A stretch of 64,000 nt of DNA from Plantibacter flavus (GTDB taxonomy: Bacteria > Actinomycetota > Actinomycetes > Actinomycetales > Microbacteriaceae), in assembly GCF_002024505.1 (NCBI RefSeq), contig NZ_CP019402.1:3038001-3102000 (forward strand), given 5' to 3'. The first letter of the stretch is position 1; each line of letters starts with the position of its first letter. Of the stretch, positions 27,763 to 36,547 are shown one piece after another. The notes beneath the pieces were generated by a model that ran no database searches, had not been told where the DNA came from, and saw only the letters and a program-made list of their open reading frames with translations. Position numbers and translations under genes: made by a program.

Positions 27763-27823
27763 GCCGAGTCGCCACGGGGGTGCGGCGCGCTGATCCCGAG
27801 CGATAGAGCCTCAGGGGCACCTT

Positions 27824-28108
27824 CTATACGATCTTCGTCTTCGTCGTGGCGACAGCCCGAATGAAGGCAACGTTGCCTGGCTCTTCAACCCAGAAGAAGT
27901 AGTAGTGATCGTCGGTCGACCGCCCCGGGACGAACACCTCGACCACGTACGAACCCGGCGGTCGCAGGAACGTGCTCCGCAGGAACAGCTCACGGCTGTC
28001 CTCCCAGAGCTTGTCGATCGCTTTGTCGTAGGCCTCGAGCAGATCGTCGTCGAGGTCCTTGTATCCGTCGAGCTTGTCGGCGGCATCGTTATGATATTCT
28101 ACATTCAT
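27824..28108 (-). CDS. RelE/ParE-like toxin candidate
   Basis: The 94-residue protein shows the order expected of a small RelE/ParE/HigB ribonuclease-type toxin: VEYHNDAADKLDGYKD opening, helices with LLEAYDKAIDKLWEDSRELF, then strands (FLRPPGSYVVEVFVPGR and HYYFFWVEEPGNVAFIRAVATTK). The usual basic active-site residues are few, so it could also be an unrelated small protein. ATG start at 28108. Divergent from an antitoxin-like gene (28396) across an operator-rich gap. Confidence 0.45.
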   Translation of the reverse strand: MNVEYHNDAADKLDGYKDLDDDLLEAYDKAIDKLWEDSRELFLRSTFLRPPGSYVVEVFVPGRSTDDHYYFFWVEEPGNVAFIRAVATTKTKIV

Positions 28109-28158
28109 GGAGACAGTCTACCAGATCGATTGACCCCTATGCGGCAAAACCCCATTTC

Positions 28159-28185
28159 CGTATTACCCCATAGTGGGAAAATACG
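28159..28185. promoter_or_regulatory. Palindromic operator candidate
   Basis: CGTATT (28159-28164) and AATACG (28180-28185) with CCCA/TGGG inside form an imperfect 27-bp palindrome, and TATAGT right behind it (28188-28193) could be a -10 box. It lies in the gap between the toxin-like gene (start 28108) and the antitoxin-like gene (start 28396). Confidence 0.45.
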
Positions 28186-28196
28186 TGTATAGTCGG

Positions 28197-28233
28197 CTAC
28201 ACACCCAGTGAAGCAACTACACACTCTGTGAGC
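28197..28233 (+). repeat. Two 17-bp direct repeats 20 bp apart
   Basis: CTACACACCCAGTGAAG (28197-28213) and CTACACACTCTGTGAGC (28217-28233) differ at a few places and start exactly 20 bases apart, two helical turns, so a protein could bind both on one face. They adjoin the palindrome at 28159. Confidence 0.5.
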
Positions 28234-28395
28234 TAGCAGCGACAGCTGCCTGCAGCTGGTTCGCCGAGAGGCGCCGGCACAACGTGATGCACGGTCCAGG
28301 CTCCGCCAGAGCCTCACCGTATGCACCCACCCGCAGCGCACCGGACAAGGCCGGCGCACTGCATCTGTCCAGCCAGGGACGATAGGAGTCACCAC

Positions 28396-28644
28396 ATGAA
28401 CGGAACATTGGTCAGCGTGGACGCCCGCAAGCGAGTCAGCCTCGGAAGCATGGCGCACCACGACAACTACATCGCTCGCGAAGAGCCCAACGGCACGATC
28501 ATCTTCGAGCCGGCTTTCGTATACACCGCCGCAGAGCAGGCATTCCTCGGAGATCCTGCACTGGTCGCATTGCTTGCCAACACGGAAGCAACCAACGATC
28601 GCCGCAAGACCCGCACCACAGGTCGTGCAAAGCAAGACGCGTGA
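28396..28644 (+). CDS. AbrB-like antitoxin candidate
   Basis: The 82-residue protein starts at ATG 28396 behind ATAGGAG. It opens with a swapped-hairpin-like pattern (LVSVDARKRVSLGSMAHHDNYIAREEPNGTIIFEPAFVYT), as in AbrB/SpoVT or VapB-type antitoxins, and ends in a flexible basic tail. A strong terminator follows 10 bases later, so it is a single-gene transcript. It could be the partner of the divergent toxin-like gene at 27824-28108, or a stand-alone regulator. Confidence 0.6.
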   Translation: MNGTLVSVDARKRVSLGSMAHHDNYIAREEPNGTIIFEPAFVYTAAEQAFLGDPALVALLANTEATNDRRKTRTTGRAKQDA

Positions 28645-28654
28645 GATGAACACG

Positions 28655-28688
28655 AAGCGGCCCCGATCAACCGATCGGGGCCGCTTTG
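28655..28688 (+). terminator. Rho-independent terminator
   Basis: A perfect 14-bp stem (AAGCGGCCCCGATC, four-base loop, exact complement at 28673-28686) followed by TTTGTG. It ends the antitoxin-like transcript and separates it from the LacI gene on the other strand. Confidence 0.85.
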
Positions 28689-28778
28689 TGTCGCCCAGTC
28701 CTCCAGGGAGGATTCACGGAAACTAGGCTGATAATCTTTATTATGACAGTCTGCGCGTTTCCTCTGTGGAGCGATGCC

Positions 28779-29822
28779 TCAGGCGCGTTCGAGACCCGTC
28801 GAGGCGCGTTCGACAAGCGTGGTGCCGAACTCGTGTCGCATGATCGGCGCGGGTGTTCCTTCAACAGCTTGCAGCAGCAGAGCGACGGCTGCCCGTCCCA
28901 TCTCGTCGAAGGGCTGCCGCACGGTGGTCAGCTGAGGGCTGACGAGGACAGCGGCGCGTTCGTCGTCGAATCCCGCGACTGCGACTTCAGCGGGCACACG
29001 GATGCGGCGGGAAGAGAGCGTGCGGAGCACCGGAGCAGCCAAGCCATCGAACGCGCAGAATATCGCGTCCGGGACGACGCCGGCGTCGAGAAGTTGGTTG
29101 AGTTCTTCGCAGTAGACCTCGGTTTCCGGTCGCTGTGCGACGTCCAAGATGAGACGTTCGTCGATCGGAAGTCCGGCAGCAGACAACGCATCACGGTAGC
29201 CCTGCTCGCGCTCACGGATGAACAACCCATCGCCCCAACCCGGAAGGCCCTCGACCAGCCAAGGTCGCAGGAACGCGATCCGTCTGCGCCCCTGTCGCAC
29301 AAGGTGCGCCACGACGTCCCCGGCGCCGATTCGATTGGTGGGAGAAATCGTCGGAAACCGGAGCTCCAGGCTGGAGTCATCGATGGCAACGCCTGGGATG
29401 CCGATTCGATCACAGGCCTCCCGGACGGCTTGCTGGTCCCGGACACTGATCACAATCACACCTTCGGTCGGCATGTTCTCCAACCCTTCCACAACGGCCG
29501 CGAGTCCCCCGTCCGTTCCGGCGATCGGGTGCACGAGCACTTGGAAGCCTGCGGATGAGGCGGCCTGAAATGCGCTATGGACAACAGGTTCCCACCAGCC
29601 CCACCCGTCGTCGGGGACGATCACGCTGATCGCACGAAACCCGCCATTGCGCAACGCGCGGGCAGCGACGGATGGACGGTAGCCGAGCTGGAGCGCGATC
29701 GCACGCACGCGGTCCCTCGTCTCGGCACTGACGTCAGGATGGTCAGCGAGCGCTCTCGACACGGTGGCCATGCCGACTCCCGCAGCTTTCGACACATCTC
29801 TGAGAGTTACCCGATGCGTCAT
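28779..29822 (-). CDS. LacI-family repressor of the glycoside operon
   Basis: The 347-residue protein is full length. The N-terminal HTH and hinge are plain (VTLRDVSKAAGVGMATVSRAL, then GYRPSVAARAL); the periplasmic-binding-like sensor domain includes VPAEVAVAGFDDERAA and the closing MRHEFGTTLVERAST. ATG 29822 begins the conserved THRVTLRDVSKAAG. It is divergent from a sugar transporter and a GH3 glycosidase, with a 28-bp near-perfect palindrome between them, so it most likely represses both and itself until a beta-glucoside or product sugar binds. The ligand is not known. Confidence 0.92.
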   Translation of the reverse strand: MTHRVTLRDVSKAAGVGMATVSRALADHPDVSAETRDRVRAIALQLGYRPSVAARALRNGGFRAISVIVPDDGWGWWEPVVHSAFQAASSAGFQVLVHPIAGTDGGLAAVVEGLENMPTEGVIVISVRDQQAVREACDRIGIPGVAIDDSSLELRFPTISPTNRIGAGDVVAHLVRQGRRRIAFLRPWLVEGLPGWGDGLFIREREQGYRDALSAAGLPIDERLILDVAQRPETEVYCEELNQLLDAGVVPDAIFCAFDGLAAPVLRTLSSRRIRVPAEVAVAGFDDERAAVLVSPQLTTVRQPFDEMGRAAVALLLQAVEGTPAPIMRHEFGTTLVERASTGLERA

Positions 29823-29887
29823 AGCGAGGCTCCACTCGTGTTCCTTGACCGGAATGCCGATCATCGTCTATCGTATCGGAGGCGTCA

Positions 29888-29915
29888 CCGGAATCGTTAC
29901 CGGTAACGTTTCCGG
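29888..29915. promoter_or_regulatory. LacI-type operator, 28-bp palindrome
   Basis: The core CGTTACCGGTAACG (29895-29908) is a perfect palindrome with the central CG of LacI-family operators; the outer arms CCGGAA (29888-29893) and TTCCGG (29910-29915) extend it around the same centre with one mismatched pair. It sits 30 bases before the transporter start and 65 before the repressor start, fit to block both promoters. Confidence 0.88.
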
Positions 29916-29945
29916 TTTCTATCGCTCAACGATGAGGAAGTTAAG

Positions 29946-31205
29946 ATGACCGCGCCCGTCACCATTCCCCCAGCCGATTCCGTGCAGCGCGCCGGACCCG
30001 GCTTCATCGCGATCTACGCGCTCGCGATGTTCGGCATCTGGATGGCCATCAATCTGCCTGCATCCGTCACGCTCGCACTGCGTATCGCGGAGATCGACCC
30101 CGCTAGCAAGACCACGAGCTACTCGATCGCCGCCGGCGTCGGCACACTCACTGCAGTCCTCGCCAACCCGTTCTTCGGACGACTCAGCGACCGAACTCGC
30201 AGCCGGTTCGGACGCCGTCGTCCATGGATCATGATCGGACTTGTCGGAACAACCGTCGGCGCTGCCGTGATCGGCTTCTCGGACAGCTTCCCGATGCTGC
30301 TGCTCGGGTGGATCCTGATGCAGGCATTCGTGAACGCTGCCATTGCGGCGACACTTGCCATCGTCGCCGATCGCGTGCCGACGTCGCAACAAGGTCTGGT
30401 CGGCTCTCTGTCGGGTGCGGCGTCGTCCGCGTCAATCGTGCTGGGCGTTTTCTTCATTCAGGCGTTCCCCACCAGCATCCTTGCCCAGATCGGCCTCCCC
30501 GTCGCGGTCGCTCTTGTATTTGCTGCGGCTCTGGTCGCGATCTTCAGAGACGACGCGCCCGCGCCCGCCTCTGCGCAGTTTGGCGTCAGAGAATTCTTCG
30601 GTTCGTTTTTCATCAACCCCCGCCGCGAACCCGACTTCTCATGGTTGTTGCTCGCACTGTTCCTTCTCTCCTGCGGCCTGGGCGTCGTTGCCACCTACAC
30701 CGTCTACTTGCTGCAGGATCACATTGCAGTGCCGGTATCGGAACTGTCGGACGCCATCACGCTTTCCTATGTCATTCCCGGCGTCCTCGCGTTCGCTGTC
30801 GGCCCGCTTGCCGGGTGGGTTGGGGATCGTCTCAAACGGCGAAAGCCGATGCTCGCCGCGGCCGCAGGCGTGGGGGTCGCCGGCATGATCGTGATCGCGA
30901 TCGCACCCACGCTGGGTCTGTTCCTGCTCGGCGTGACGCTGGTTACCGGAGTATCCGCCGGCATCATGATGGGCACCTACATCGCGTTCGCCATCACCGT
31001 AATGAGGGACAAGCGCGCCGCCGCACGCAATCTCGGCGTCATCAACATCGCACTGACGCTGCCGTTCTCGATCGTCCCATTCGTCGCCCCAGCACTCTTG
31101 GGCGTCGGCGGCGGGACCACCAACTACGTTGCCCTCGTGGTCTTCGGCGCAGTACTCATGGCGACGGCAGCGGCCCCGCTCACCCGGATCCGCTCCGAGC
31201 ACTGA
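29946..31205 (+). CDS. MFS transporter for sugars or glycosides
   Basis: 419 residues with 12 membrane segments. The loop after helix 2 (NPFFGRLSDRTRSRFGRRRPWIMIG) is the form of motif A typical of GPH-like and sugar MFS carriers, and the loop WVGDRLKRRKPML is its counterpart in the second half. It lies directly upstream of a GH3 glycosidase (39 bases) and behind the LacI operator, so it probably imports the glycoside that the enzyme splits. The ATG is preceded by GAGGAAGTTAAG. Confidence 0.85.
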   Translation: MTAPVTIPPADSVQRAGPGFIAIYALAMFGIWMAINLPASVTLALRIAEIDPASKTTSYSIAAGVGTLTAVLANPFFGRLSDRTRSRFGRRRPWIMIGLVGTTVGAAVIGFSDSFPMLLLGWILMQAFVNAAIAATLAIVADRVPTSQQGLVGSLSGAASSASIVLGVFFIQAFPTSILAQIGLPVAVALVFAAALVAIFRDDAPAPASAQFGVREFFGSFFINPRREPDFSWLLLALFLLSCGLGVVATYTVYLLQDHIAVPVSELSDAITLSYVIPGVLAFAVGPLAGWVGDRLKRRKPMLAAAAGVGVAGMIVIAIAPTLGLFLLGVTLVTGVSAGIMMGTYIAFAITVMRDKRAAARNLGVINIALTLPFSIVPFVAPALLGVGGGTTNYVALVVFGAVLMATAAAPLTRIRSEH

Positions 31206-31244
31206 TCCTGCTACCCGCGAGAACGCCTCCCCCGAAAGGAAACC

Positions 31245-33011
31245 ATGCCTCAGCACCCATACCTCGACCCCACCCTCAGCGCAGAAGAGCGCACCGAGGA
31301 TCTCCTCGGCCGCATGACCCTCGCGGAAAAAGCTGGGTTAATGTTCCAGCCAGCAATCAACATTCCGGGTCGGCTTCTTTCTGCTGAACAGGCTCTCTCC
31401 GACGCAAAAGAGAAAATCGAGAGGAAGTTCATCTCGCACATCCACGTCATGGACGGCGACGATGCCGGTGAGATCGCACAGTGGCTGAACCGGTTGCAGG
31501 CTCTCGCGGCGGACACGCGTCTCGGCATCCCGATCAGCTTCTCGACCGACCCCCGCAACGGCTTCCACAGTTCTCCCTTCACCGGCAAGACCGCCGATGC
31601 AGTCTCACGCTGGCCGGAGCACACCGGACTCGGCGCCATCGGCGACGTCCAACTCGTGCGCGAGTATGCGGACATCATCCGTCAAGAGATGCTCGCTATG
31701 GGGATGCGGGTCTACCTCGGACCGATGGCCGACATCTTCTCCGAACCCCGCTGGTCAAGAGGATTCGGCACCTTCGGCGAAGACCCAGAGGTCGTAGCCG
31801 ACCTGGTCGCAGCATTCATCGAAGGACTCCGTGGCGGGCCCGAGCTGAACTCCGCGAGTGTGAGCGCAGTAGTCAAGCATTTCCCCGGCGGTGGCCCGCA
31901 GCAGCGCGGCATGGACGCACACGACAAACGCTTCCGCGAACAGGTGTACCCGGGGCATCAACAGGACCTGCACCTGCGCCCGTTCCAAGCGGCATTCGCT
32001 GCCGGCGTGACCCAGGTAATGCCTTACTACGGTATGCCGGTCGACACCGACTGGGAAGAGCGTGGCTTCGCCTTCAATGAACCCGTGATCAAGCAGCTCC
32101 TCCGTGAACGATTCGCCTTCGATGGCATCGTCTGCACCGACTGGTATTTGCTGGAAGCCACGACGGTCGAGGGGCTCACGTTCGGGCCGAACGGATACGG
32201 CCTGGAGGATCTCACGCCGACCGAACGTCTGCGGATCGCTCTGGAAGTCGGGGTCGACCAGTTCGGTGGTGACAGTTGCCCCGAGCGAGTGGTCGAGCTC
32301 GTGTCCGACGGACAGGTGCCGGAGGAACGCGTCAACGTCTCTGTGCGGCGCATCTTGCTCGAGAAGTTCCGGCTCGGGCTCTTCGAACATCGCTACGTCG
32401 ACGTCGAGAGCGCGCGCCTCGTCGGAACCGACCCGCACCACCGCGCACTTGGCGAGTACGCGCAGGGCGCGTCGTTGACGCTGCTGAAAGGGACCGACCT
32501 CCTCCCGCTGTCAGCCGGTATGAGCATCTACTCGGAGGGCATCGACTGGGATGGACTTCATGTACCGGTCAAGCGCGTGGACTCCCCCAAAGACGCCGAC
32601 GTCAACATCGTTCGACTATCCGCCCCATTCGACACTGACCCCGACAGCGCGCTCGGCGATTGGTTCCACGCCGGGTCACTGAGCTGCCCGGAAGAAGTCG
32701 TCGACCACATCCGCGACCTCTCCCAGCGATCGCCCACCATCGTCGTCGTCTTCCTTGAACGGCCTCCAGTCCTGACCGCGCTCGAACCGTACTCGGCTGC
32801 CCTGATCGGCGAATACGGAGCGAGCGACCAGGTAATCCTCGACGCTCTACTTGGACGAACGCCGTTCGTCGGCGCGCTCCCCTTCGATCTTCCGCGGTCC
32901 ATGACGGCGGTTGAGGCTTCTCGGGAGGACGTCCCGTTCGATTCAGCCGACCCGCTGTACACGCACGGGCATGGGCTGCGACTGGCGAGTTCGGCTGGAT
33001 TCTTGGACTGA
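31245..33011 (+). CDS. Glycoside hydrolase family 3 (beta-glucosidase-like)
   Basis: 588 residues with both GH3 domains but no signal peptide, so it acts inside the cell on imported sugar. The catalytic nucleophile is Asp299 in GIVCTDW. The sugar-binding KHFPGGG stands at 211-217 and the TIM-barrel opening at LLGRMTLAEKAGLMF. The C-terminal alpha/beta sandwich (residues about 410-560) normally supplies the acid/base. The length is short for GH3 because no fibronectin-III tail follows. GAAAGGA precedes ATG 31245. Operon with the transporter; substrate probably a beta-glucoside or xyloside. Confidence 0.9.
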   Translation: MPQHPYLDPTLSAEERTEDLLGRMTLAEKAGLMFQPAINIPGRLLSAEQALSDAKEKIERKFISHIHVMDGDDAGEIAQWLNRLQALAADTRLGIPISFSTDPRNGFHSSPFTGKTADAVSRWPEHTGLGAIGDVQLVREYADIIRQEMLAMGMRVYLGPMADIFSEPRWSRGFGTFGEDPEVVADLVAAFIEGLRGGPELNSASVSAVVKHFPGGGPQQRGMDAHDKRFREQVYPGHQQDLHLRPFQAAFAAGVTQVMPYYGMPVDTDWEERGFAFNEPVIKQLLRERFAFDGIVCTDWYLLEATTVEGLTFGPNGYGLEDLTPTERLRIALEVGVDQFGGDSCPERVVELVSDGQVPEERVNVSVRRILLEKFRLGLFEHRYVDVESARLVGTDPHHRALGEYAQGASLTLLKGTDLLPLSAGMSIYSEGIDWDGLHVPVKRVDSPKDADVNIVRLSAPFDTDPDSALGDWFHAGSLSCPEEVVDHIRDLSQRSPTIVVVFLERPPVLTALEPYSAALIGEYGASDQVILDALLGRTPFVGALPFDLPRSMTAVEASREDVPFDSADPLYTHGHGLRLASSAGFLD

Positions 33012-33019
33012 CGCGACGA

Positions 33020-33367
33020 TCAGACGAGGCGGTGGCTGTCGAGTATCGAATACTCGATCCGCAGGGGTACCGCCCTGGTGGATGACGCTTCGGGTGATTC
33101 AGCAGTCTGAACGCCCTCAACGTCGAGGACGGTGCCATGCATCCCATACGCGTTCAGAACGCGTTCCTCGTCGAGCTTGCGCGCGTCGAGGTGCCTTACA
33201 TACTCCGCGTGGACGTTCGTGGCCTGAAACGCCGGGTCCGCGTCGATGCCATCCCCACGCGGCGAGGCAACGGCTGCGTCTGTGCTCTTTCCGACGCATG
33301 AGGCGGTGCCTGATTCGGACTTCAGGTCATCGTCTACCAGCACGCCCAGGGTTTCAGGGCCGGCCAC
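33020..33367 (-). CDS. Doubtful hypothetical gene between the sugar and iron operons
   Basis: A 115-codon frame from GTG 33367. The middle looks codon-like (NVHAEYVRHLDARKLDEERVLNAYGMHG), but there is no ribosome site, the first 40 residues are of low complexity, and the start lies eight bases from the iron box. It may be the remnant of a gene cut when the two cargo operons were joined. Confidence 0.3.
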   Translation of the reverse strand: MAGPETLGVLVDDDLKSESGTASCVGKSTDAAVASPRGDGIDADPAFQATNVHAEYVRHLDARKLDEERVLNAYGMHGTVLDVEGVQTAESPEASSTRAVPLRIEYSILDSHRLV

Positions 33368-33374
33368 TAGCTAG

Positions 33375-33393
33375 TTAGGATTACCTACCCTAA
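33375..33393. promoter_or_regulatory. DtxR/IdeR-type iron box
   Basis: The sequence TTAGGATTACCTACCCTAA keeps both outer arms (TTAGG and CCTAA) and matches the 19-bp actinobacterial consensus at 14 places. It lies 50 bases before the siderophore-binding lipoprotein start. With Fe2+ the repressor would sit here and shut the import operon. Confidence 0.8.
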
Positions 33394-33443
33394 CTTTGCT
33401 ACAGTCGAGACGATCCCCTTCCGCCGAAAGATTGGTCTTCGCT

Positions 33444-34403
33444 GTGCTCCGCCGGTCCTCCCTCGCTGTCCTCGTCGCCACGTCCGCCCTGCTGCTCGCC
33501 TCCTGTGCCTCGACGGGAGCCGCCCCCGAACAGTCCGCCGGCAGCGGCGGCGGCGTCACCCTCGAGCACCCCTCGATCGACGGCCTCTCGATCGACTTCG
33601 ACGCGCAGCCGAAGAACATCGTCATGGACTGCTACGCATACAGCTCGCTGCACGAGTATGGCGTCGAGCCCGTCGCTCTCTTCGGATACGAATGCGACAA
33701 CCCCTTCGTGATGGGCGATGCCGACATCTCCAACATCGAGGTCGTCGGCACCGACGGCGAGATCGATGTCGAGAAGCTCGCCAAACTGCGACCCGACGCC
33801 ATCATCGGCCAGGGCACGGCCGACGGCTGGAATTGGTTCGACGAAGACGTCAATGCGCAGATCACCCGCGTCGCGCCGTTCGTGCCGCTGCCGAGCAGCG
33901 AGACGATCGAGGGGCGCATCGCCGACACCCGCGAGATCGCCGACTTCTTCGGCGGCGACGTGGCCTCCGAGGCGATCGTCCAGTCCGACGAAGACCTTGA
34001 GCAAGCAAAGCAAGCATTCAGCGATGCCATCACCGACAAGAATCTGAACCTCATGCTCACGAGCCCCGCCAAGGAGATGCTCTACACCGGCGTCGGCTTC
34101 GCGCAAGCCGAACTGCTCGAAGAGCTCGGCGCCACCATCGTCGGCGCCGACGCTCCCAAGACCGGCAACCCGTGGGGCCAGGTCGCGTGGGAGGATGCCT
34201 CGACCTACCCCGCCGACATCCTGCTCGTCGAGGGCTACAGCGAAGACTTCTCGTTCAGCTCCGAACTGTGGGACGCGCTTCCCGCCGTGCAGGCCGACCA
34301 GCTGGGCGCCTGGAGCTCGAAAGGTGCGATGACCGCCTCGACCTACGCGGCGTGGCTGAACGACGTCGCCGCGCTCGTCTCCTCGTCGACCAAGGTCTCC
34401 TGA
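33444..34403 (+). CDS. Iron-siderophore ABC transporter, substrate-binding lipoprotein
   Basis: The 319-residue protein starts at GTG 33444, which gives a normal lipoprotein signal (LRRSSLAVLVATSALLLASC) with Cys21 lipidated; the frame open from 33396 has no sense as a start. The class III periplasmic-binding fold is shown by KNIVMDCYAYSSLHEYGVEPVALFG, LAKLRPDAIIGQGT and the interdomain helix near VASEAIVQSDEDLEQAKQAF. It catches ferric siderophores outside the cell and hands them to the two permeases that follow. Under iron control by the box upstream. Confidence 0.9.
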   Translation: MLRRSSLAVLVATSALLLASCASTGAAPEQSAGSGGGVTLEHPSIDGLSIDFDAQPKNIVMDCYAYSSLHEYGVEPVALFGYECDNPFVMGDADISNIEVVGTDGEIDVEKLAKLRPDAIIGQGTADGWNWFDEDVNAQITRVAPFVPLPSSETIEGRIADTREIADFFGGDVASEAIVQSDEDLEQAKQAFSDAITDKNLNLMLTSPAKEMLYTGVGFAQAELLEELGATIVGADAPKTGNPWGQVAWEDASTYPADILLVEGYSEDFSFSSELWDALPAVQADQLGAWSSKGAMTASTYAAWLNDVAALVSSSTKVS

Positions 34404-34410
34404 CCTTCCG

Positions 34411-35490
34411 ATGCCCTCGCAGCCCACGGTATCCGTGTCCGCCCCGAACACTTCCCTGTCCGGGGCGGACCCGCGTGCGTCGGCCGCGAGCGATTCGAGC
34501 CGACGGCGGTGGATCGGCCTGATCCCGCTGGCGCTCCTATGTCTCGCGGCGCTCGCAGCCAGCATGCTCGTCGGTTCGCGCAGCCTTCCGCCGGCCGATG
34601 TGGTGCACGTGCTCTTCCACCCCGACCCCGCCGACGCCATCTCGCAGACGGTCTGGCTCTCCCGCGTGCCGCGCACGGTCCTCGTGCTCATCGCGGGCGC
34701 AGCTCTCGGCGTCGCCGGGGCCCTGATGCAGGCTGTCACCCGCAACCCGATGACCGACCCCGGCATCCTCGGGGTGAACGCGGGCGCATCGCTAGCGGTC
34801 GTTGTGGGACTGGCATTCTTCGGGATGACGGACATCTCCCAATACATGTGGTGGTCGTTCGCGGGCGCGATGATCACCTCAGTGCTGGTCTTCATGATCG
34901 GCAACACCGGCTCGGCCCGCGGCAACCCGGTGCGCATGACGCTGTCGGGTGTTGCCCTTGGGGCCGTGCTGTCGGGGTTCTCGTCGGCCGTGTTGCTGTC
35001 GAACTCCGAGGTCCTGCAGAAGATGCGCGGATGGTCGGCCGGAACCACGGCCTCGCAACCGCTCGACGCGACGCTCGCGATCGTGCCGTTCATCGTCGCA
35101 GGATTGATCCTTGCGATGCTCAGCTCACGTTCGCTCGACCTGCTCTCGCTCGGCGAAGCATCCGCCGTCGCGATGGGAGCCCACCCGAACCGCATCCGGA
35201 TCGTCGCGCTCGTCGCGATCGCCCTTCTCGCCGGCGGAGCGACCGCGGCGGCCGGGCCCATCGGCTTCCTCGGCCTGCTCGCCCCACACATCGCGCGCAT
35301 GATCGTGGGCCCTCACCAGGGATGGATCCTCGCTTACTCGGTGCTGATCGCGCCCACCGTGATGGGGTTCGCCGATGTGCTGGGCCGTGTCATCACGGCT
35401 GGCGAGGTACCGGTTGGCGTCGTCACGGCGTTCATCGGCGCCCCGGTGCTGATCTACATGGTGCGCCGATCCCGGGTCTCGGAGGTATGA
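34411..35490 (+). CDS. FecCD-type siderophore permease, first subunit
   Basis: 359 residues with about nine to ten spans. FecCD signatures are visible: LSRVPRTVLVLIAGAALGVAGALMQAVTRNPMTDPGILGVNAGA, and the ATPase-contact loop region GPIGFLGLLAPHIARMIVGPHQ. The N-terminal 33 residues are extra and polar. The start follows the lipoprotein stop by seven bases. It pairs with the next protein to form the channel for the ferric siderophore. Confidence 0.92.
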   Translation: MPSQPTVSVSAPNTSLSGADPRASAASDSSRRRWIGLIPLALLCLAALAASMLVGSRSLPPADVVHVLFHPDPADAISQTVWLSRVPRTVLVLIAGAALGVAGALMQAVTRNPMTDPGILGVNAGASLAVVVGLAFFGMTDISQYMWWSFAGAMITSVLVFMIGNTGSARGNPVRMTLSGVALGAVLSGFSSAVLLSNSEVLQKMRGWSAGTTASQPLDATLAIVPFIVAGLILAMLSSRSLDLLSLGEASAVAMGAHPNRIRIVALVAIALLAGGATAAAGPIGFLGLLAPHIARMIVGPHQGWILAYSVLIAPTVMGFADVLGRVITAGEVPVGVVTAFIGAPVLIYMVRRSRVSEV

Positions 35491-35494
35491 CGGC

Positions 35495-36547
35495 GTGACC
35501 GAACTCGACTTCGGCCGACGCATACACCGCATCGGCCCACACTCGCGGCCGTTCCTGCTGGTGGATGGGCTGTCAGCTCGCCTCTGTACCGCCCTCTGGG
35601 TCGGCATCGTGCTGCTCGCGGTGTTCGCAGTGTTTTCGGGATCGGCGCAAATATCACCGGTCGAGGCGCTCAGCGCCCTCCTCGGTCAGGGTGACGACTA
35701 CACCAACATGGTCGTACTCGAATGGCGTGCGCCCCGCATCCTCATGGCCGTGCTGCTCGGTGCGTGCCTGGCAATGAGCGGCGCGATCTTCCAAAACCTC
35801 ACTGGCAACCCGCTCGGTTCCCCCGATGTAATCGGGTTCCAGACCGGTTCGTACACCGGCGCCCTGATCGTCATGCTGCTGATCGGTGGCGGCTCGGTCG
35901 AGACGATGATCGCGGCACTCATAGGCGGCATCGTCACCGCGTTCCTCGTGTTCCTCCTGTCGTCGAAGCAAGGTTCCGTGCGCGGGGTGCGGCTGATCAT
36001 CGTGGGCATCGGCGTGAGCGCCATGCTCGCGTCGGTGAACGTCTGGATCCTACTGACGGCGACGGTGGAGGATGCGATCATGGCGAGCCTCTGGGGTGCC
36101 GGCAATCTTTCCGGTGTTTCGTGGCCCACATTCGCTGCCGCCTTCGTCGGCTCGGCAGTGTTCATCGTGGCGGCCATCGCGTTGAGCCGGCCGATGCGAC
36201 TCCTGCAAATCGGGACGCCGTTCGCCACGGCGCTGGGACAGAATGTGCGCGCGGTGCAGGTGTCGGCGATCGTCGTCGGCATCGGCCTCACAGCACTCGC
36301 GACGGCGACGGTCGGCCCGATCTCGTTCATCGCACTGGCGGCACCGCAGATTGCCCGGCGCCTCGTGCGCTCCGACGGACTCGCACTAGGGCCCACGGCC
36401 GCAGTAGGAGCGTTGCTGCTGTTGCTCGCGGATGTCGTCGCCCAACGCATCCACCCTGATTCGCCCCTGCCCGTCGGCATCGTCACGGTGTCGATCGGCG
36501 GACTGTACTTCCTATGGCTACTCCTGCGAGAGGGAAAGAGGAGATGA
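35495..36547 (+). CDS. FecCD-type siderophore permease, second subunit
   Basis: 350 residues. The signature is EWRAPRILMAVLLGACLAMSGAIFQNLTGNPLGSPDVIGFQTGS, with contact loop GPISFIALAAPQIARRLVRSD. GTG 35495 lies four bases after the previous stop. The 3' end overlaps the ATPase start (ATGA). The divergence of the two permeases is the usual one for heterodimers of this family. Confidence 0.92.
   Translation: MTELDFGRRIHRIGPHSRPFLLVDGLSARLCTALWVGIVLLAVFAVFSGSAQISPVEALSALLGQGDDYTNMVVLEWRAPRILMAVLLGACLAMSGAIFQNLTGNPLGSPDVIGFQTGSYTGALIVMLLIGGGSVETMIAALIGGIVTAFLVFLLSSKQGSVRGVRLIIVGIGVSAMLASVNVWILLTATVEDAIMASLWGAGNLSGVSWPTFAAAFVGSAVFIVAAIALSRPMRLLQIGTPFATALGQNVRAVQVSAIVVGIGLTALATATVGPISFIALAAPQIARRLVRSDGLALGPTAAVGALLLLLADVVAQRIHPDSPLPVGIVTVSIGGLYFLWLLLREGKRR

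Noticed and set aside
33399..35300. A 633-codon minus-strand frame across the siderophore genes
   Set aside because: It is fully antisense to two clear transport genes; its sequence is low in structure and rich in Arg/Asp from GC codon bias.
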